Part shown: positions 23,414-35,679 of the stretch, piece by piece
Layout of the letters: each line of letters begins with the position of its first letter
Position numbering within the stretch: position 1 is the first letter of the stretch
NCBI RefSeq assembly: GCF_000485595.1
Contig: NW_014577310.1
Span: 99,608-146,718, forward strand
Direction: 5' to 3'
Length of the DNA: 47,111 bases
Source: Priapulus caudatus
Taxonomy: Eukaryota; Priapulida; Priapulimorpha; Priapulimorphida; Priapulidae
Made by a program: the position numbers and the translations under genes
The notes under the pieces: generated by a model
What the model saw: only the letters and a program-made list of their open reading frames with translations
The model's database searches: none
What the model was told of the DNA's origin: nothing

Positions 23414-23742
23414 CAGGCCCGTAGCCAGGTGGGGTTCGGGGGGTTCGAACGAACCTCCCCCCCCCGAGCCTCCCCCAAGCAAAAAAATTTTAGTTTTTTT
23501 GAAAAATTTGCAGATTTCACCTCAGGCCCCTTGCTCAGCGCAGAAACGCATCTGAAGGGGTCTTAATTTGAAAAAATTCTGGGCGAGGTGGCCCCCCCGA
23601 CCTCCCTTCGCCTCGGCTCGCTCGCAACTTTGCGGTTACGCGTTTAGGACCCATCCCTGGTCAAATCGTACACGCCCTGCCGGCAACGATTGCCAATATT
23701 GAAAAACGACCCCCCCCCAATTAGAAAGCTGGCTCGGGCCTG
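23414..23742. mobile_element. hAT-type MITE with CAGGCCCG ends
   Basis: This 329-bp element has inverted ends CAGGCCCGTAGCCAG and, inverted on the right, CAGGCCCGAGCCAG. Homopolymeric G and C runs lie inside. The flanks (GCATATG on the left, GCATTATG on the right) differ by one base and may be a decayed target duplication. Confidence 0.7.
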
Positions 23743-23787
23743 GCATTATGCTAAGACTAAAGTTTTACATCTCTCAAGTTTCATAGC

Positions 23788-23857
23788 TTAGTACTATAAG
23801 CCGCCGTAACAGTTGCCACTGGCCAGCCGGCAACTGTACGCGGGCTATCAGTACTAG
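23788..23857. repeat. Imperfect 70-bp hairpin
   Basis: The arms TAGTACTATAAGCCGCC and GGGCTATCAGTACTA, with a perfect inner stem ACAGTTGCC / GGCAACTGT, fold around ACTGGCCAGCC. It may be a very short foldback element. Confidence 0.6.
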
Positions 23858-24078
23858 AGCGTATTCAGTTTACAGGCAGATTTCAGTTTTACAATTTTTA
23901 TATATAATATAGGGGCCTACTTTCGTGGCGTTTACATTGATCATAATCATAACAATTTCTTACTGTTGGGTACTTATAGGTACACATGCAGTTCCGTGCA
24001 GGCTGCATTATGCATATCCACCTGAATGAGAATTGTCGCTACTACTAAGTACTAATACTACTATTACTAGTATGTATG

Positions 24079-24492
24079 GGTAAACATCAGGTTTAGCGTC
24101 GTAAATTAACTTGCAAACGCCACCGCCAGATGGCGCTACGCCAGTCTATCGCGCGTTCTCTGGGCGCTATCAGTGGACATCGTCAGCCCATCTCGTAGTT
24201 CCCGCCTCCTCACCAGCTCCCGTTCTCCCCTTCTCCTTCTTCCACCAGTTTCCCCTTCCTCCCCGCACTCGCATATCTCTGTGCTCGCACCTCCCTCCTC
24301 CTTCTCTACCAGCTTCTCCCTTCTCCCCCTCCTCCTCCTCCACCAGCTTCTCCCTTCTCCCCCTCCTCCTTCTCTACCAGCTTCTCCCTTCTCCCCCTCC
24401 TCCATCACCAGCTCTATTCTCCCTCCTCCGCATAGCGCCATCTGGCGGTGACATTTGCAAGTTAATTTACGACGCTAAACCTGATGTTTACC
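24079..24492. mobile_element. MULE-like non-autonomous element with ~60-bp TIRs
   Basis: This 414-bp element has inverted repeats of about 60 bp starting GGTAAACATCAGGTTTAGC, with only a few mismatches between the arms. A 9-bp direct repeat GTATGTATG flanks it (24070-24078 and 24493-24501), although the right flank is a GTAT simple repeat. The interior is CT-rich with a minisatellite (CCAGCTTCTCCCTTCTCC-type unit). Long TIRs with a 9-bp duplication point to the Mutator superfamily. No transposase is present. Confidence 0.75.
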
Positions 24493-24537
24493 GTATGTAT
24501 GTATGTATCTACAGTGAGTAGTATGTATAATTATGTA

Positions 24538-26674
24538 TAAGGGTGCACTGGAACTTGGATCCGGCCGGATCCCTAATTTTTCAGAGTTCCGGTTCTGGCC
24601 GGAACCCTTCAGAAACAGTCGGCCGGAACCGGAACTTTTTCTTAATTTCATTTCTGCTAGGCCTACAAGCGTCATCCAGAGAGACATGATACAAGATTGC
24701 ATGGCACAGCTTTGCTAGCTTTGGCCGAGCGCTGCGCGCGGATGAGACGCGCAATTCCGCGGGATATGCGCACGCGACCGCGGGGATGTTCAAGTATGAA
24801 GCGCTGTCCGCAGTTGAGACGTGCGCCAAATTCGAGGCCCGGCGCACGTCTCCACAGCAGTCAGCGGATGGTCTGTAGTTTTAGAAGATAACAATGAAGA
24901 CTTTGTTCTAAAGACTAAATAAGCGATAAAAAACTATCAGCAGCTAAATAAGAGCAATATACACACCTTTAAATTTCTTGACTAGTCAGTCAAAGGGCTT
25001 GTTGGGGGTCCATTATGCAGAGCTTCCAATTGAAATGGCCCATGAAATTGTCAAGTGGAATTGTGTTTTTCGGAACCCCAAAGAAAATGTCTCCCTCTTA
25101 CATGCACCCTCTCCCTGATCAATCACGCATTCAGGCGTCAACAATAACAGAGATGAAATTGTGTTGAGTTTGTGGCTCTTGACGCACGTGCATTGACGTA
25201 CAAGACTGTTGAAAGCACAGGCACTTAGAACGTCTCAATAAAAATAAATATTCACACAATTTTTCACAATGATCGACCGCCTGTGTGCAAAATGGTGAAC
25301 GTATGTGAAACATATACGGTTAGTACTTACTGTGACATATCCGTGACTAACTGACACCACTAAATTGTTAAATGTTCCATGTACTTTAAGAAATGCTGAG
25401 AAATTACGAGGTTATCATCACAGAACTCCCGAACACCGTACGTCACAAAGCTATATAATGTAAACAAACACGCGTGTTGCGAGGTGCCTGCCTCCAATAT
25501 CCATTTCGAGGCCCGCTAAGCCAAGCATAAAGCGCGCGGGCAAGACGTCACACACACAGCTACGTTCATTGGCTAAAACAATCGAGTAGCACGGTTAGGG
25601 ATTTTCGGAATTATTTAATTTGAAGAAAAACTTCAATGTTCAATGAATGACTCACTCGTTCACTTCCGACAGCGAGTAAAAATGCCGAAAAATTTTCCAC
25701 TTCGATGCGAAATGCATCGGCCGGGCATTTCATTATTTACGAGAAGTAAACAGGTTGGCGAAAGACAGTAGGTACAGTAACTGGTCACGTCGGTGACGCC
25801 CCATTCATGTCCATCAACGAAGAAGGCGGGGCTTATTCTGATTACGGAGATGCGAAAATGCAACAGAAGGACGTAGCGCAGTGCGCTAAACAGCGTGTTA
25901 TTTTCGTATTTGTGGCAAACTCTATCGTAGGAAACCGTTCTAACATAGCAGAATGCCCTAGTTCCTGAGATCGGTGATTTGGTGGTCCAATGGGTCCCCA
26001 TATTTAAAAATATCAAAGTCTGGTGCGGCATAGGCTGTGATTGGAAGACACAAAGTGTCAATCCTCGGCGCGCCTCGGCATCATGGCCGCATCGCGTCAA
26101 GATCAAAAGATCAGTCACTGAATGTAGTTGAGAGTCAATAAAGTCAACTTGCTGACAATATAGTGTTAACAACTTCACACTATTCCGCCCAAAAAACGCT
26201 TGCCACTTGAACATCGGCTAACTAACTGAACCTAGCTGATGTTAGGTGATTCACGAGATTTTCTTTTAAAATCAAATACTCTTAGAGCCACAGGAATGGC
26301 ATCTGTTGGAAATAATTGGATAAAACCAGGGATACTGCAACATGCAGGTTTTGCCACAAAATTCGCTCGCGAATAAGATGCCAGAATTATGCACTGTAAG
26401 CAGCTGATTCATACACCTAATTATAGGGCTTATAACCATTCAAAACCTGTAATTAGAACTTTGAGCATTCTCCTACTCGCCTGAGTGATGGGCCTGCTAA
26501 TAATATTTCGTTCAGGCCGAGTGAGTTTGCGCAATACTGGGCCAAAACTGTCAAGTTTATTCCCAGCTTAAGTTCCGGTTCTGGCCAGGTATAGTTCCGG
26601 CCGGGACTTTTTTTAAGTTCCGGCTGGTTCATGTGCCGGCCGGAACTTAAAAAGTTGGATCCGGTGCACCTCTA
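24538..26674. mobile_element. 2.1-kb hAT-type element next to TXN2
   Basis: The ends are TAAGGGTGCACTGG on the left and, read inward, TAGAGGTGCACCGG on the right. Subterminal GTTCCGG/CCGGAAC motifs are dense at both ends. An 8-bp target duplication, ATTATGTA, flanks the element exactly (24530-24537 and 26675-26682), which is diagnostic for hAT. A 184-codon frame on the minus strand (25660-26214) is not recognisable as a transposase, so the element appears non-autonomous or decayed. Confidence 0.85.
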
Positions 26675-26765
26675 ATTATGTACTAGTAAATATTAGGTAC
26701 TATGATAGTTGCTGCTTATTTTCAGTGTACTTACTGCCTAGAAATTGACACGAACCAGAGAAGCA

Positions 26766-27245
26766 ATGGCACTTCGACAGGCAGTTCGGGTACTTTGCCA
26801 AGTATCAAGACCTATTGGCCAACGTATTGCAATCAGACCGGCGCCTGTGTTGAACTGCAGCCAGTTTCCGATCCAATCCACAACTGGAGTACGATCCGTC
26901 AGCACTTCGTTTCCACGTTTATCTATCGTCACCATTCAAGACGAGGCCGACTTCAAAGAGAAAGTGATCAACAGCAAGATCCCTGTACTGATAGACTTCT
27001 ACGCAGATTGGTGCGGACCCTGCAAGATCCTCGGTCCACGAATCGAGAAGATGGTTGGCAAGGAAGATGGCAAAGTGATACTGGCCAAAGTAAACGTCGA
27101 CACGAACTCAGAGCTGGCAATGGAGTACGGCGTCCAGTCAGTACCGACCGTGATAGGCATGAAAGACGGGGAGATACAGGAAACCTTTATTGGAGTTAAA
27201 GATGACGATCAGCTCAAAAGCTTCATTGCTGCCCTTGTGAAATAA
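26766..27245 (+). CDS. TXN2: Mitochondrial thioredoxin (single exon)
   Basis: TXN2 is the thiol-disulfide reductant of the mitochondrial matrix; it supplies peroxiredoxins and is recycled by a mitochondrial thioredoxin reductase. The 159-residue frame starts at ATG 26766; an in-frame TAG lies upstream at 26739. Residues 1 to about 48 are Arg-rich without acids, a typical presequence. The thioredoxin fold follows, with active site WCGPC at residues 82-86 inside VLIDFYADWCGPCK and the cis-Pro motif SVPTV with Pro at 127. The family length in vertebrates is 166. There is no intron in the coding part; a TTATTTTCAG acceptor at about 26715-26724 could end a 5'-UTR intron. The 2.1-kb hAT element ends 91 bp upstream of the ATG. 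Confidence 0.96.
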   Translation: MALRQAVRVLCQVSRPIGQRIAIRPAPVLNCSQFPIQSTTGVRSVSTSFPRLSIVTIQDEADFKEKVINSKIPVLIDFYADWCGPCKILGPRIEKMVGKEDGKVILAKVNVDTNSELAMEYGVQSVPTVIGMKDGEIQETFIGVKDDDQLKSFIAALVK

Positions 27246-27267
27246 TAACCTCGATGTTCTAAATCAC

Positions 27268-27485
27268 AGTACATACCGTTAGTTTGTTTTCCCATTTGAC
27301 GTTGCAAATAGGAAATGGGTTTCTGACCTATTTCCTATTTTTAAAATGAAAATAGGAAATGGGTTTCTGATCCGTTTCCTATTATAAGTCTAAATAGGAA
27401 ATGGGAAATGGGTTTCTGACCCGTTTCCTAATTTAAAAGTCTAAATAGGAAATGGGAAAAGGAAAATGAGAAGGGGGTACGTGCG
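27268..27485 (+). repeat. Left arm of a large inverted repeat 3' of TXN2
   Basis: The arm starts near GTACATACCGTTAGTTTG and contains repeated AAATAGGAAATGGGTTTCTG units. Its inverted partner is 35680-35895 and, in a noisier form, 27790-27960. The TXN2 3' UTR probably reads into it. Confidence 0.75.
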
Positions 27486-27790
27486 TGTACGTGCGTCCTG
27501 CGGTACCCGCGGTATCCGTTGTTTACCGGTGCGTTACAGCGTGTACGCGTGCGTGTATCCGCGTGCTACCCGATGACCCCGCGTGCACGTGCGGTGTACC
27601 CGTTGTTACCGCGCGTTCCAGCCGGTGCACATGGCGTGGTACCCAGCTTGGACTGCATCAGGAGATACACGCTACGTACACGCAGCGACCATCGACGCGT
27701 ACACCACGTGCACGCGCAGGCACGCGGTACACAATTTCAGATACACGACCACCGCACGTACCGCGGTACACGCACCTTACCCACCCTTGT
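27486..27790 (+). repeat. Loop sequence rich in GTACGTGCG / CGCGTGTAC motifs
   Basis: GC-rich alternating purine-pyrimidine sequence lies between the inverted arms. Frames of 70-110 codons here have no similarity and come from the simple composition. Confidence 0.6.
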
Positions 27791-30700
27791 CCTTTTAACG
27801 CATTTCCTATTTAGACTTTAAAATGAGTAAACGCATCAGAAACCCAGTTTCCTATTTTCATTCATTTTAAAAAGGAACAGGTCAGAAACCCATTCCTATT
27901 TGCAGACGCTCGGCAATGAAAACAAACTAATGTATGTACTGAGTTTCAAAACCGGCATACTATCGTCTAGTCACATAACTGTGGAGATATCAAATCAAGT
28001 GTTCTGAAAGGTTCAACAAGATAAAATATGTTCTCCATATACATACCTACGTATATCATGTTTACCATACATGAAACACTGATATAGAACACAAGTATGG
28101 TAAATTATTTTGTCAAAAGAATTTATATGCATATCAAACTCGACAACGATACAGTAAAACTATTAGACAAAATGAGTGACTGGTGCTATCAAGATTCAAA
28201 TATTCTTATGCCATAAAAGAAGTCAACAGCACCATGCAATAGGCCCACACAGTTTGTGGTGGCGACACTCGATTGTATCACAGTAGGCAGGCGTATAAAA
28301 CTGTCGAAATTACCCCGCAGTCATGAAAAACAATATCTTGGGCAAGATAACCGTTTATGCCAATGCTCAACGATCCCACCACTCGAACACGAATCAGCAC
28401 TGCAGACGAAGATTGAGTGATGCCATAAGCTGCTAATTGGCTAGTATAATCAAATTTTATCTCCTGGCAACAGATAGTAATCAGCAGGAAGTTAACCCCA
28501 ATCAAGAAGGAGGCAGAATTGGCCGCATACTTAATAATTTTCATTCCTCGCTCCCATCTATCGCTGCTACTTATCCTATTCCCCTTCTCTACACTGTCAT
28601 TCCATTTACAGTACCAATTGCACATTTCGCTCTCCTTCAGACTTCGCTTTTCTGCCCAAGCACGCTCCCAGCCTCAACTCTTCTCCCTCTCACATTTTCT
28701 CATAGCTCACTACCTTAGTTGTTCTAAATGCAACATATTCTTATTCATAAATCCTCTACACTTCTTTAAATCACCCTCTACAGACATGACATACCTAGCC
28801 GCTAACCTTGTCTGCAATTAAGACTAATTCAATACAAATGTTCATGGCCTGTCTCAACCACCAAAAAATGCATTGATGAAGACACACATAAACACATAGA
28901 GATTACAAGGCTACAAAAATACTTCACATAAAATCAGCTGAGTGGAAAGCTCGCTGCCAGTCTAAGCTAAATAAAAAATAAGTACTCGCTCAAGAACAGT
29001 CTCCTGACTTGCATGACAGTGAGTAGCAAATAAATCGATTCCCACACTGCTCACAAATATATCTTTCGCTATGGTGTGCTAACACATTGTAAGGGCGCAT
29101 CGCTCTCACTCTAGCAGCAAACGCAGCACGCGGCCCCCTCCCACACTCAGGATATACGGCGATCGGTGCCACAAGCCTAGCACTATTTTTAAAGTAGGCA
29201 GAGCTCTCGGGACAATCCATCAAATGGCAATCCAAACGCTGCGTAGTCGCCGCCGAACAAAACATTAGAAATTTCATGACTTGCATGATTTGTTGATGGA
29301 CAAATTAAGTTTTAAGCTGAATCTACGCAAAACGATCAAAGACAATGTTTCGAGAAGTAAGTATATTGCAAGCATCGTCCAAAAATCATGAATAAATACT
29401 GAACATAGTGTTACGTAAATCATGCGTAATGATTGAAAAGGAGTAATGGGTCTGCAACTATTTCGTAGCACTTTATCAAATTTCTCATGAAATAATGGAG
29501 TCGATTTTATCAATCTTTGCCAGTTTTTATAATAACACCGATTAAATCGGAACAGGGTAACGGGGTCGCGTATAAACTGATAAGAAAAAAAGCCGTAACG
29601 AATTCTACATGAATCAGCTTGTTCAGTGTAGAATTGCGGCAGCCAGAGCGAGAGCGGCAAATCTGTCGGAGTGCTCTAGCAGAATGTACAGTGGTGACAT
29701 CTGTTGCGAATGATACTCGTAACTTGTTACTCATTTCTGTAGTGCAGCATCTTTCTCTTCATTCGATGCTGGATCTCACTCTGCGGAGCATATCTGAACA
29801 CGCATTGTAATACTTTGTTCGGTAATTCTGTAACGACACAGCCTCACTAGTAATCACTGAAGCAATGAGATTATCCTGCTTCGCCCGTCACGTCAGTGTC
29901 GAAAACACCGTAGACAGCACCGAAATATCACCGGCCAAACCTTTCGTCGCAATGTTACGGACTCTCGCACATAGCAATGCCCGTGACACCATAACATGAA
30001 TACAAAATGCATTGGCTTCTATAACCGGCCTACCGATTAGCCACTAAAAAGGATGCCAATCGTGACTATTGACGCAATCAAGAGAGCGCGTCTCATACAC
30101 GCTTCGCCGATGCAAGTACATCTACAAAACGAGCGGCGTATCGAAGATCGAAAATACGCAGAAAATACGAGGTATCGATCGAGGGAAGACAATCGGCAAT
30201 TCGACATCCGATTCGTGATGTACGTGCATCTACAGTCCCCATCTACTACCTCTAACCGGTTTTAACCTTTTTTAACGTCCATGGACTCCAAGCGAGAAAT
30301 CCCGGTGAACGCTACGGACCCTCCCCCAAAAATGCACATAAAGCACAAACACAAAAATGTTTCAGAGCCCTGTTTCAAGACCGCCCGAAGCCACATTCAC
30401 GTCACTGGACCCCTCTGAACCCATCCCTGTTCATATGCCGCCCTGAAGCCCCCCCAATCCACTTCATGGCTCCCCCCCACCCCTGAAAGACCCATCCACG
30501 GACCCCAAAGGGTCCTATGGACACAGATAAGAAACCCGCGCTTTACCTGCTTGAGAAATCCTGCAGATGCTGTGCTCGAGACTGTGACCGATCGCGGAAT
30601 CTCCGCTTCACTGCTTTTGCGAGCATCTCAGTCATCTCTGTGCTCTGAGATCGTGAAGCCTCAGCCCCTGATGTGAAGCAAACATCGTCCGATCATCATT

Positions 30701-33700
30701 ATTATTATATATTATTTGATTATCACTTAAAGATTACAGTTATCGAATATGAATAATATCGAAATGCATATAATTATCATACTGCCAGCTGTCAGATTTG
30801 AAAAGTACAGGAGGACAGCTAATGACTCCCGCTAGACACCATAGGGGACTTTTGCACCGCTCTGCATAATCACACCCTTAAGAGTCATGATGGAGAGCTC
30901 CACTAAAAAATCACACGCCTTAAGAGCATGATGGAGAGCTCCACTAAAATCACACCTATAAAAGGATGATGGAGAGCTCCTTGAGGCTCTCCCATCCATG
31001 CCTCTGGCTTGATTATGAATCAGGACAATCCCAGTCCTAGAGTGAAATCTCAAAACGAAAATTGGATTCTGTAAACTACGATTATCATTCATCGCTTCAC
31101 CTTCATTCATTCAATGGCTGTCGTCAGATACATCTATTCATCCAAACAAACAGCCAACACTAGCAACACAGATAATAAAAGAGATTGATCGATGTAAAAA
31201 TAAACTTGTTTTACTTATGCTGATTTCCATCGTTAAGATTCTATCATGTAGCTCGCATATTTTCAGCAACAAGGTAAATCATCACAATCCATCACAAACT
31301 AAGCAAATTACTTGACGTAAGAGCCACGTATGTACCCTCCGCCCTACGACTGATCACGTCGGCAGAAAACCACTTCTCGCCACGTAATGTAGAACACGAG
31401 GCAGATAACTTGTGCGTACCGTATAGGTACCTGATTGATGCTGTTGTTATTGTATTTATATATCTATAAACCAAGAGGTACAGGGGTCATCCAGGGATTT
31501 TTTCTGGTGGGTTCGTGATGCATAATTTTGCGACCGTTTCACAATGAATAGGCAGCAATATTGATTAACAAGGTCAATACAATCAGGGGCGAGTTACAGG
31601 ATTGTACCAGGGGGGGGGTCTTAACGTAACGCCAAACTTGGAGCACGGCTGAAGGGGGTGTGGGGCCCTCCCCCAGAAAATTTTGAAATAGCACCTCCTC
31701 TAGAGTGCATTTCTGCGCGAAGCAGGGGCCGACACGACCGGTACATCGACCCTGACAATTTAATTTAACAACAAAACAAAAATTCAAAAAAAATTATTAG
31801 TTTAAAAAAAAAAGTCTGACTCAGTTGAAAACAGTTTTTGAACTTTTGTCTTATCTTGTGCTTGTTACAAAAAAGGCTCATCAGAATTGCTGAATTGGGA
31901 TAACGATTACGCTCAACCAATGCAAATGTCTTTGCCTATTGCCTGTACCTGATGCTTTTTCATATGTCATTAGTGAAAAAGGCCTCGAAAAAAAAATGTC
32001 TTTGCAAAAATGTGGACCTTTTAAAATTTTGGGGGTCGTACGACTCTCTCCACGACCCCCCCCTGCATACACTCCACTGTGAGGTAGTAAACCAGACCTG
32101 TACCTCTGCCATAGCGTTCAGTCACTAACCACCACAAATGTTGTGTGTGCTAACCTTTTTGTACGCCCCCTACATTGAGAACTCTATGCAGCCGCAGCGC
32201 TATTCAAACATAATACACAGACTTTGGTGCGCGATTCAACGCACTTTTATGAGGCGCCGATGATGTGGCGCACCATGGCACAATTATGGTGCGCGTGAGC
32301 GCGAGCGCGATCGCGCTCCGCTTAAAAAATGAAAGCGCTGCAGCTATGCGCCAATACACGCTGTAGTATTTAGACCAATTCAGTCGAATTCACAGCCCGA
32401 CTTTAGAATGCGACTAGATTCTCTCGCAGTCCCAGGCGGACACCAGATTGTACTAGCGGCGGCAAAAAAAGTACTCTGACACCTGCTCTCAAGAACCGAA
32501 TGCTATTGGTAGCATGCCTTAACGCACTATAACCTCCCGCAAACATAACCAAAGAAAACCAGCCGATGCTCGCGCCATGCGAAGAGACGAATCTCTTAGA
32601 ATACGGAGTTGATTATTGAGAGCTTAATTTACAACAACTAAGTCAAGGTTGAGAAGAAGAGCCAATGTAAGAACTAAAAAACCTTAACTAGTGGCGTGTG
32701 TGGTTTTAAAGCCAACAAATAATAATCCATTTAAATAATAACTTTTGCTGTTGTGCAGAATACACAATTAGCGCTGATTAACGAGAAAGCTTGTTTATGT
32801 GCGCAGTGTAATTTTAAAATCGGGTATGCATCGAAACGTTTCTCTAAGCTTTTCGCGAGTACGATATAATCTCCGTCACTCTTACCATAGATTTCATAAG
32901 CATGGCGGCAATCAAGGTGAACACCTGAATATACCTTCAACGGCCTCTTCCACATGCAGCTTCCGTTAGCAATGCCTGCAAGACCCATTTTTAGCTAACG
33001 ACTCGGAGATTCGGATAATCGCTTTAGTCTGCAAACAAATGATAAATCCACAAACTGAAATCGGGACAATGTTAGCTCGCTGGTTATCCGACAGAATAAA
33101 ATTTCAACAAATATACCACGACTATATCCTATAGAAAGCCTCTCGTGACAAAACATATATAAGACACAGAGAGAGAGAAATACCTGCACTGTATTGAAGT
33201 ACACACGGAGCTTACTAGGCTATAATGACATCATGTCTCACCGGACGTGATGGAATGGAGGTTTACCCCCATGTCTGCCTCCTGTTCACGCGACACCACT
33301 TCTCATCAGAACCATAGCGATTCTCAACTTCTCAACGGATCACAGACGGCCTAGCCCGCGGCACGACCGCCTAACAATTTACACACAAAAGTGCCAACAA
33401 AGTGCCACGGGGTGCAAATTCCCGTCACTGCTCAACTCAACGATTGTTACGTTACTGACGACCTACTATTAATAATCAGGTATTTGTCATGGATCCAGTA
33501 TCCATCATTCTATGATATTTAAACGACATCGCAAAATACCATAACACATTAGAATAACTGACATCACATTCATATCTGTTCATAAAGTCCAAGCAATAAA
33601 TGACTCATCAAAAATTACAGTGGCGAATAGTTTAAATAAAAGTGCAATGACACTAGTACGCAACCACAAAAGGGACACAAATGCTTGAGTAAAAGAATCA

Positions 33701-35304
33701 GTTAACTGAGCAACACATCGACGTACATCTAATAAAAACGATTGCATCTGTATATCGCCAATAATAATTATAAACCAAAATGAATCACAGATTTGTGACT
33801 GTAGCCTGGCGTATAACCGCTTGTACGATGCTTTTGAAATAAATAGGTTATGCTGGTTCCCAAACTGTTGTAAAACTTTACCTAGATGTTATCGGGCAGG
33901 ATGGCAGAGGAACTAAACCAATCTTGCATAAAATATGTCATTGAAATCTTGTAAAACGAACCAGACGAGTGTGATCCCAACAGACGTTGTGTCTATATAA
34001 TATGCTAATAAATTGCCTTAAACCCTACCTAATTTCATAATTTTTTTTATATCAAAAACCCCTAGCCCTTATTCATTCACCATACGCAAAAATTAGCAAA
34101 ATCGCGTTGAAGCCTGAACTGACTAATGCAATTCGCCATTTTGCCAAAAAAATGCCGTGGCTCAAAAAGTACGTAAGAACTAGCAGCTCAAATAGGACGG
34201 TTAATATGGGAGCCTAGCAATCAACAACTCTACCGCAATTCAAACATGTGGCCAAAACGGTTCCTGAGTAATCGTGACCGTAGCGAAATGACGACCGGAC
34301 CGGACGGACGGATGACGACCCTGGCATAGCTCAGTCTGACGATGTTCAAGGGGAGCTATAAAAACCTAGTAGATACAGTAGTGACAATATTCGTAACCAT
34401 GCATTGTATCCAACTGCAGAAGATGGAAGGATGTAATCGTACATACGCTCTGCATAGGAAAGTAAGCTGCTTTAGTTTCTTCGAGTGGCAGCTCCCCCTT
34501 TCCACAGTGAACATTACATCATGCTAAGCGTCTGAACGGAAAAATAATCCGAAAGAAATCGCAACGACGAGTTAAACGTGACAATATTAGTCTGTCTTCG
34601 AAATTACGACCGTAGACAGTTAAACTGTGTATGTTATACAACCTAAGCTCTAGCACCTGTGACCAAGCTCGCCACAACACAGTGAAGGGTCCGTGATTGC
34701 GCAGTTCACTGGACCCCTGTAGCGCACATCTGAGGCATAAACCATCTGTCTAAAATTCACAGGCCTCATCCCACATGTTGCCATGGACATATGAAGAGAA
34801 AAAACAACACACAACTGAAACGGCAACAAAGGTAGGTGACAGTCACTTACCACGTCACCGCTTTCGTTGTTGTTCGTTCCTGATGATAAGATCATGTCAA
34901 ACAGACAGAATGTGGCATGAAGGGTCGAGTTCTCTTCACCCTTGTGTCTCGCCAGTCGGACAAAGACCTGTTGCTGCACCAAACCGAACAGCCGAGTTCA
35001 AACCGTTTGTATGTGATGCCCAGCCGCAAAACAGACCACGCGGCGTTCCACCGTGCTGATAGCTAACAGTACAGTAGGACTGTCACGGCCAAGCTCCGGC
35101 AAGTTATTCTGCAGCAAACAAGTCGTCGGCTGCTTGCAGAAATAATGTACGAACCCATGCCACCACTGAGACATCTCTAAATCTCGGCTACTTAAAAATC
35201 ATGGCAGATTACGCTAGATTAAATCGTTTCATCGTAAAAAGAGTTCTGGCTAATTCCAGTTTATTAGCACAGAGAAAATCTTGACTGGCCCAAGTTATCT
35301 GACT
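27790..35304 (-). pseudogene. Noisy second copy of the MCM5 3' half (probable assembly duplication)
   Basis: This stretch follows 35700-41690 almost base by base but with small insertions and deletions every few dozen bases. The MCM5 exons are recognisable but broken: near 29727-29832 (last exon), 30547-30668, 32886-33031, 33243-33370, 34446-34531 (also lacking about 35 bp) and 34853-35027. A dispersed repeat inside it (34060-34330) is also corrupted relative to its relatives at 19.5 kb and 40.5 kb, while the copy at 40.5 kb is clean. That points to uncorrected long-read sequence rather than a decayed gene copy. It ends at a 25-N gap. Confidence 0.8.
30770..32345. other. ~1.57-kb segment present only in the first copy of the duplicated locus
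   Basis: The second copy passes directly from the TCATTATTAT tract (38690) to ATGCGCCAATACACG, but the first copy has about 1.57 kb between the equivalent points. It contains a tandem repeat with ATGGAGAGCTCC (about 30880-30985) and C/G-run-rich MITE-like sequence (31480-32100). There is no recognisable gene. Confidence 0.6.
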
Positions 35305-35329
35305 NNNNNNNNNNNNNNNNNNNNNNNNN
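35305..35329. other. Assembly gap of exactly 25 N
   Basis: A fixed-size gap separates the two copies of the same locus. The sequence left of it matches sequence near 41685, and the sequence right of it leads into the inverted-repeat arm at 35680. It looks like a placeholder from an overfilled scaffold gap. Confidence 0.9.
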
Positions 35330-35574
35330 GAGCATAGGCTATATATAGACTCCCTAGTTGCCGTGCTCTCTGCCTCGCTCACACGGCTGCCCCACTCTGC
35401 CCGCGCAGTAGTACCGCGCAGTGCTCCATGCAGTGGTCGCTTACAAGTATGCGTCGTGCAGGCATTGTGCTTTCCTAATATATACACCACCAGTGCATAA
35501 TTTTCGAGCCCATTAACAATATAGACATAAAGGCAAGTGTCATGTAATTTATTTCTTGTTATACCACCGTATCG

Positions 35575-35668
35575 TAAAATATCGATATCCGGAAGTTGTA
35601 TCGCGATATATCGAGTTTTCAAAATATATTGCAATATACCGATATACCGGTATATTGTTACACCCCTA
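35575..35668. mobile_element. Right end of a hAT-type element (GTTACACCCCTA terminus)
   Basis: Sequence rich in CGATAT/ATATCG steps ends in TATATTGTTACACCCCTA, a common hAT MITE terminus. The left end is not identifiable before the 25-N gap. The equivalent loop in the first copy (27486-27790) lacks it. Confidence 0.55.
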
Positions 35669-35679
35669 GCACGTACCCC

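Noticed and set aside
25660-26214. 184-codon minus-strand frame inside the hAT element
   Set aside because: I see no transposase motif or other family similarity and no supporting signals, so I did not call it a gene.
27485-27821. Overlapping 70-110-codon frames
   Set aside because: They come from the simple GC-rich loop sequence in several frames at once.
29274-29660. 128-codon minus-strand frame
   Set aside because: It lies in the noisy duplicated segment; the equivalent stretch near 37240-37600 is not open in the same way.
27790-35304. A true tandem MCM5 pseudogene
   Set aside because: The errors are spread evenly through exons, introns and a transposon copy, and the segment stops at a 25-N gap; unpolished assembly of the same locus explains this better.
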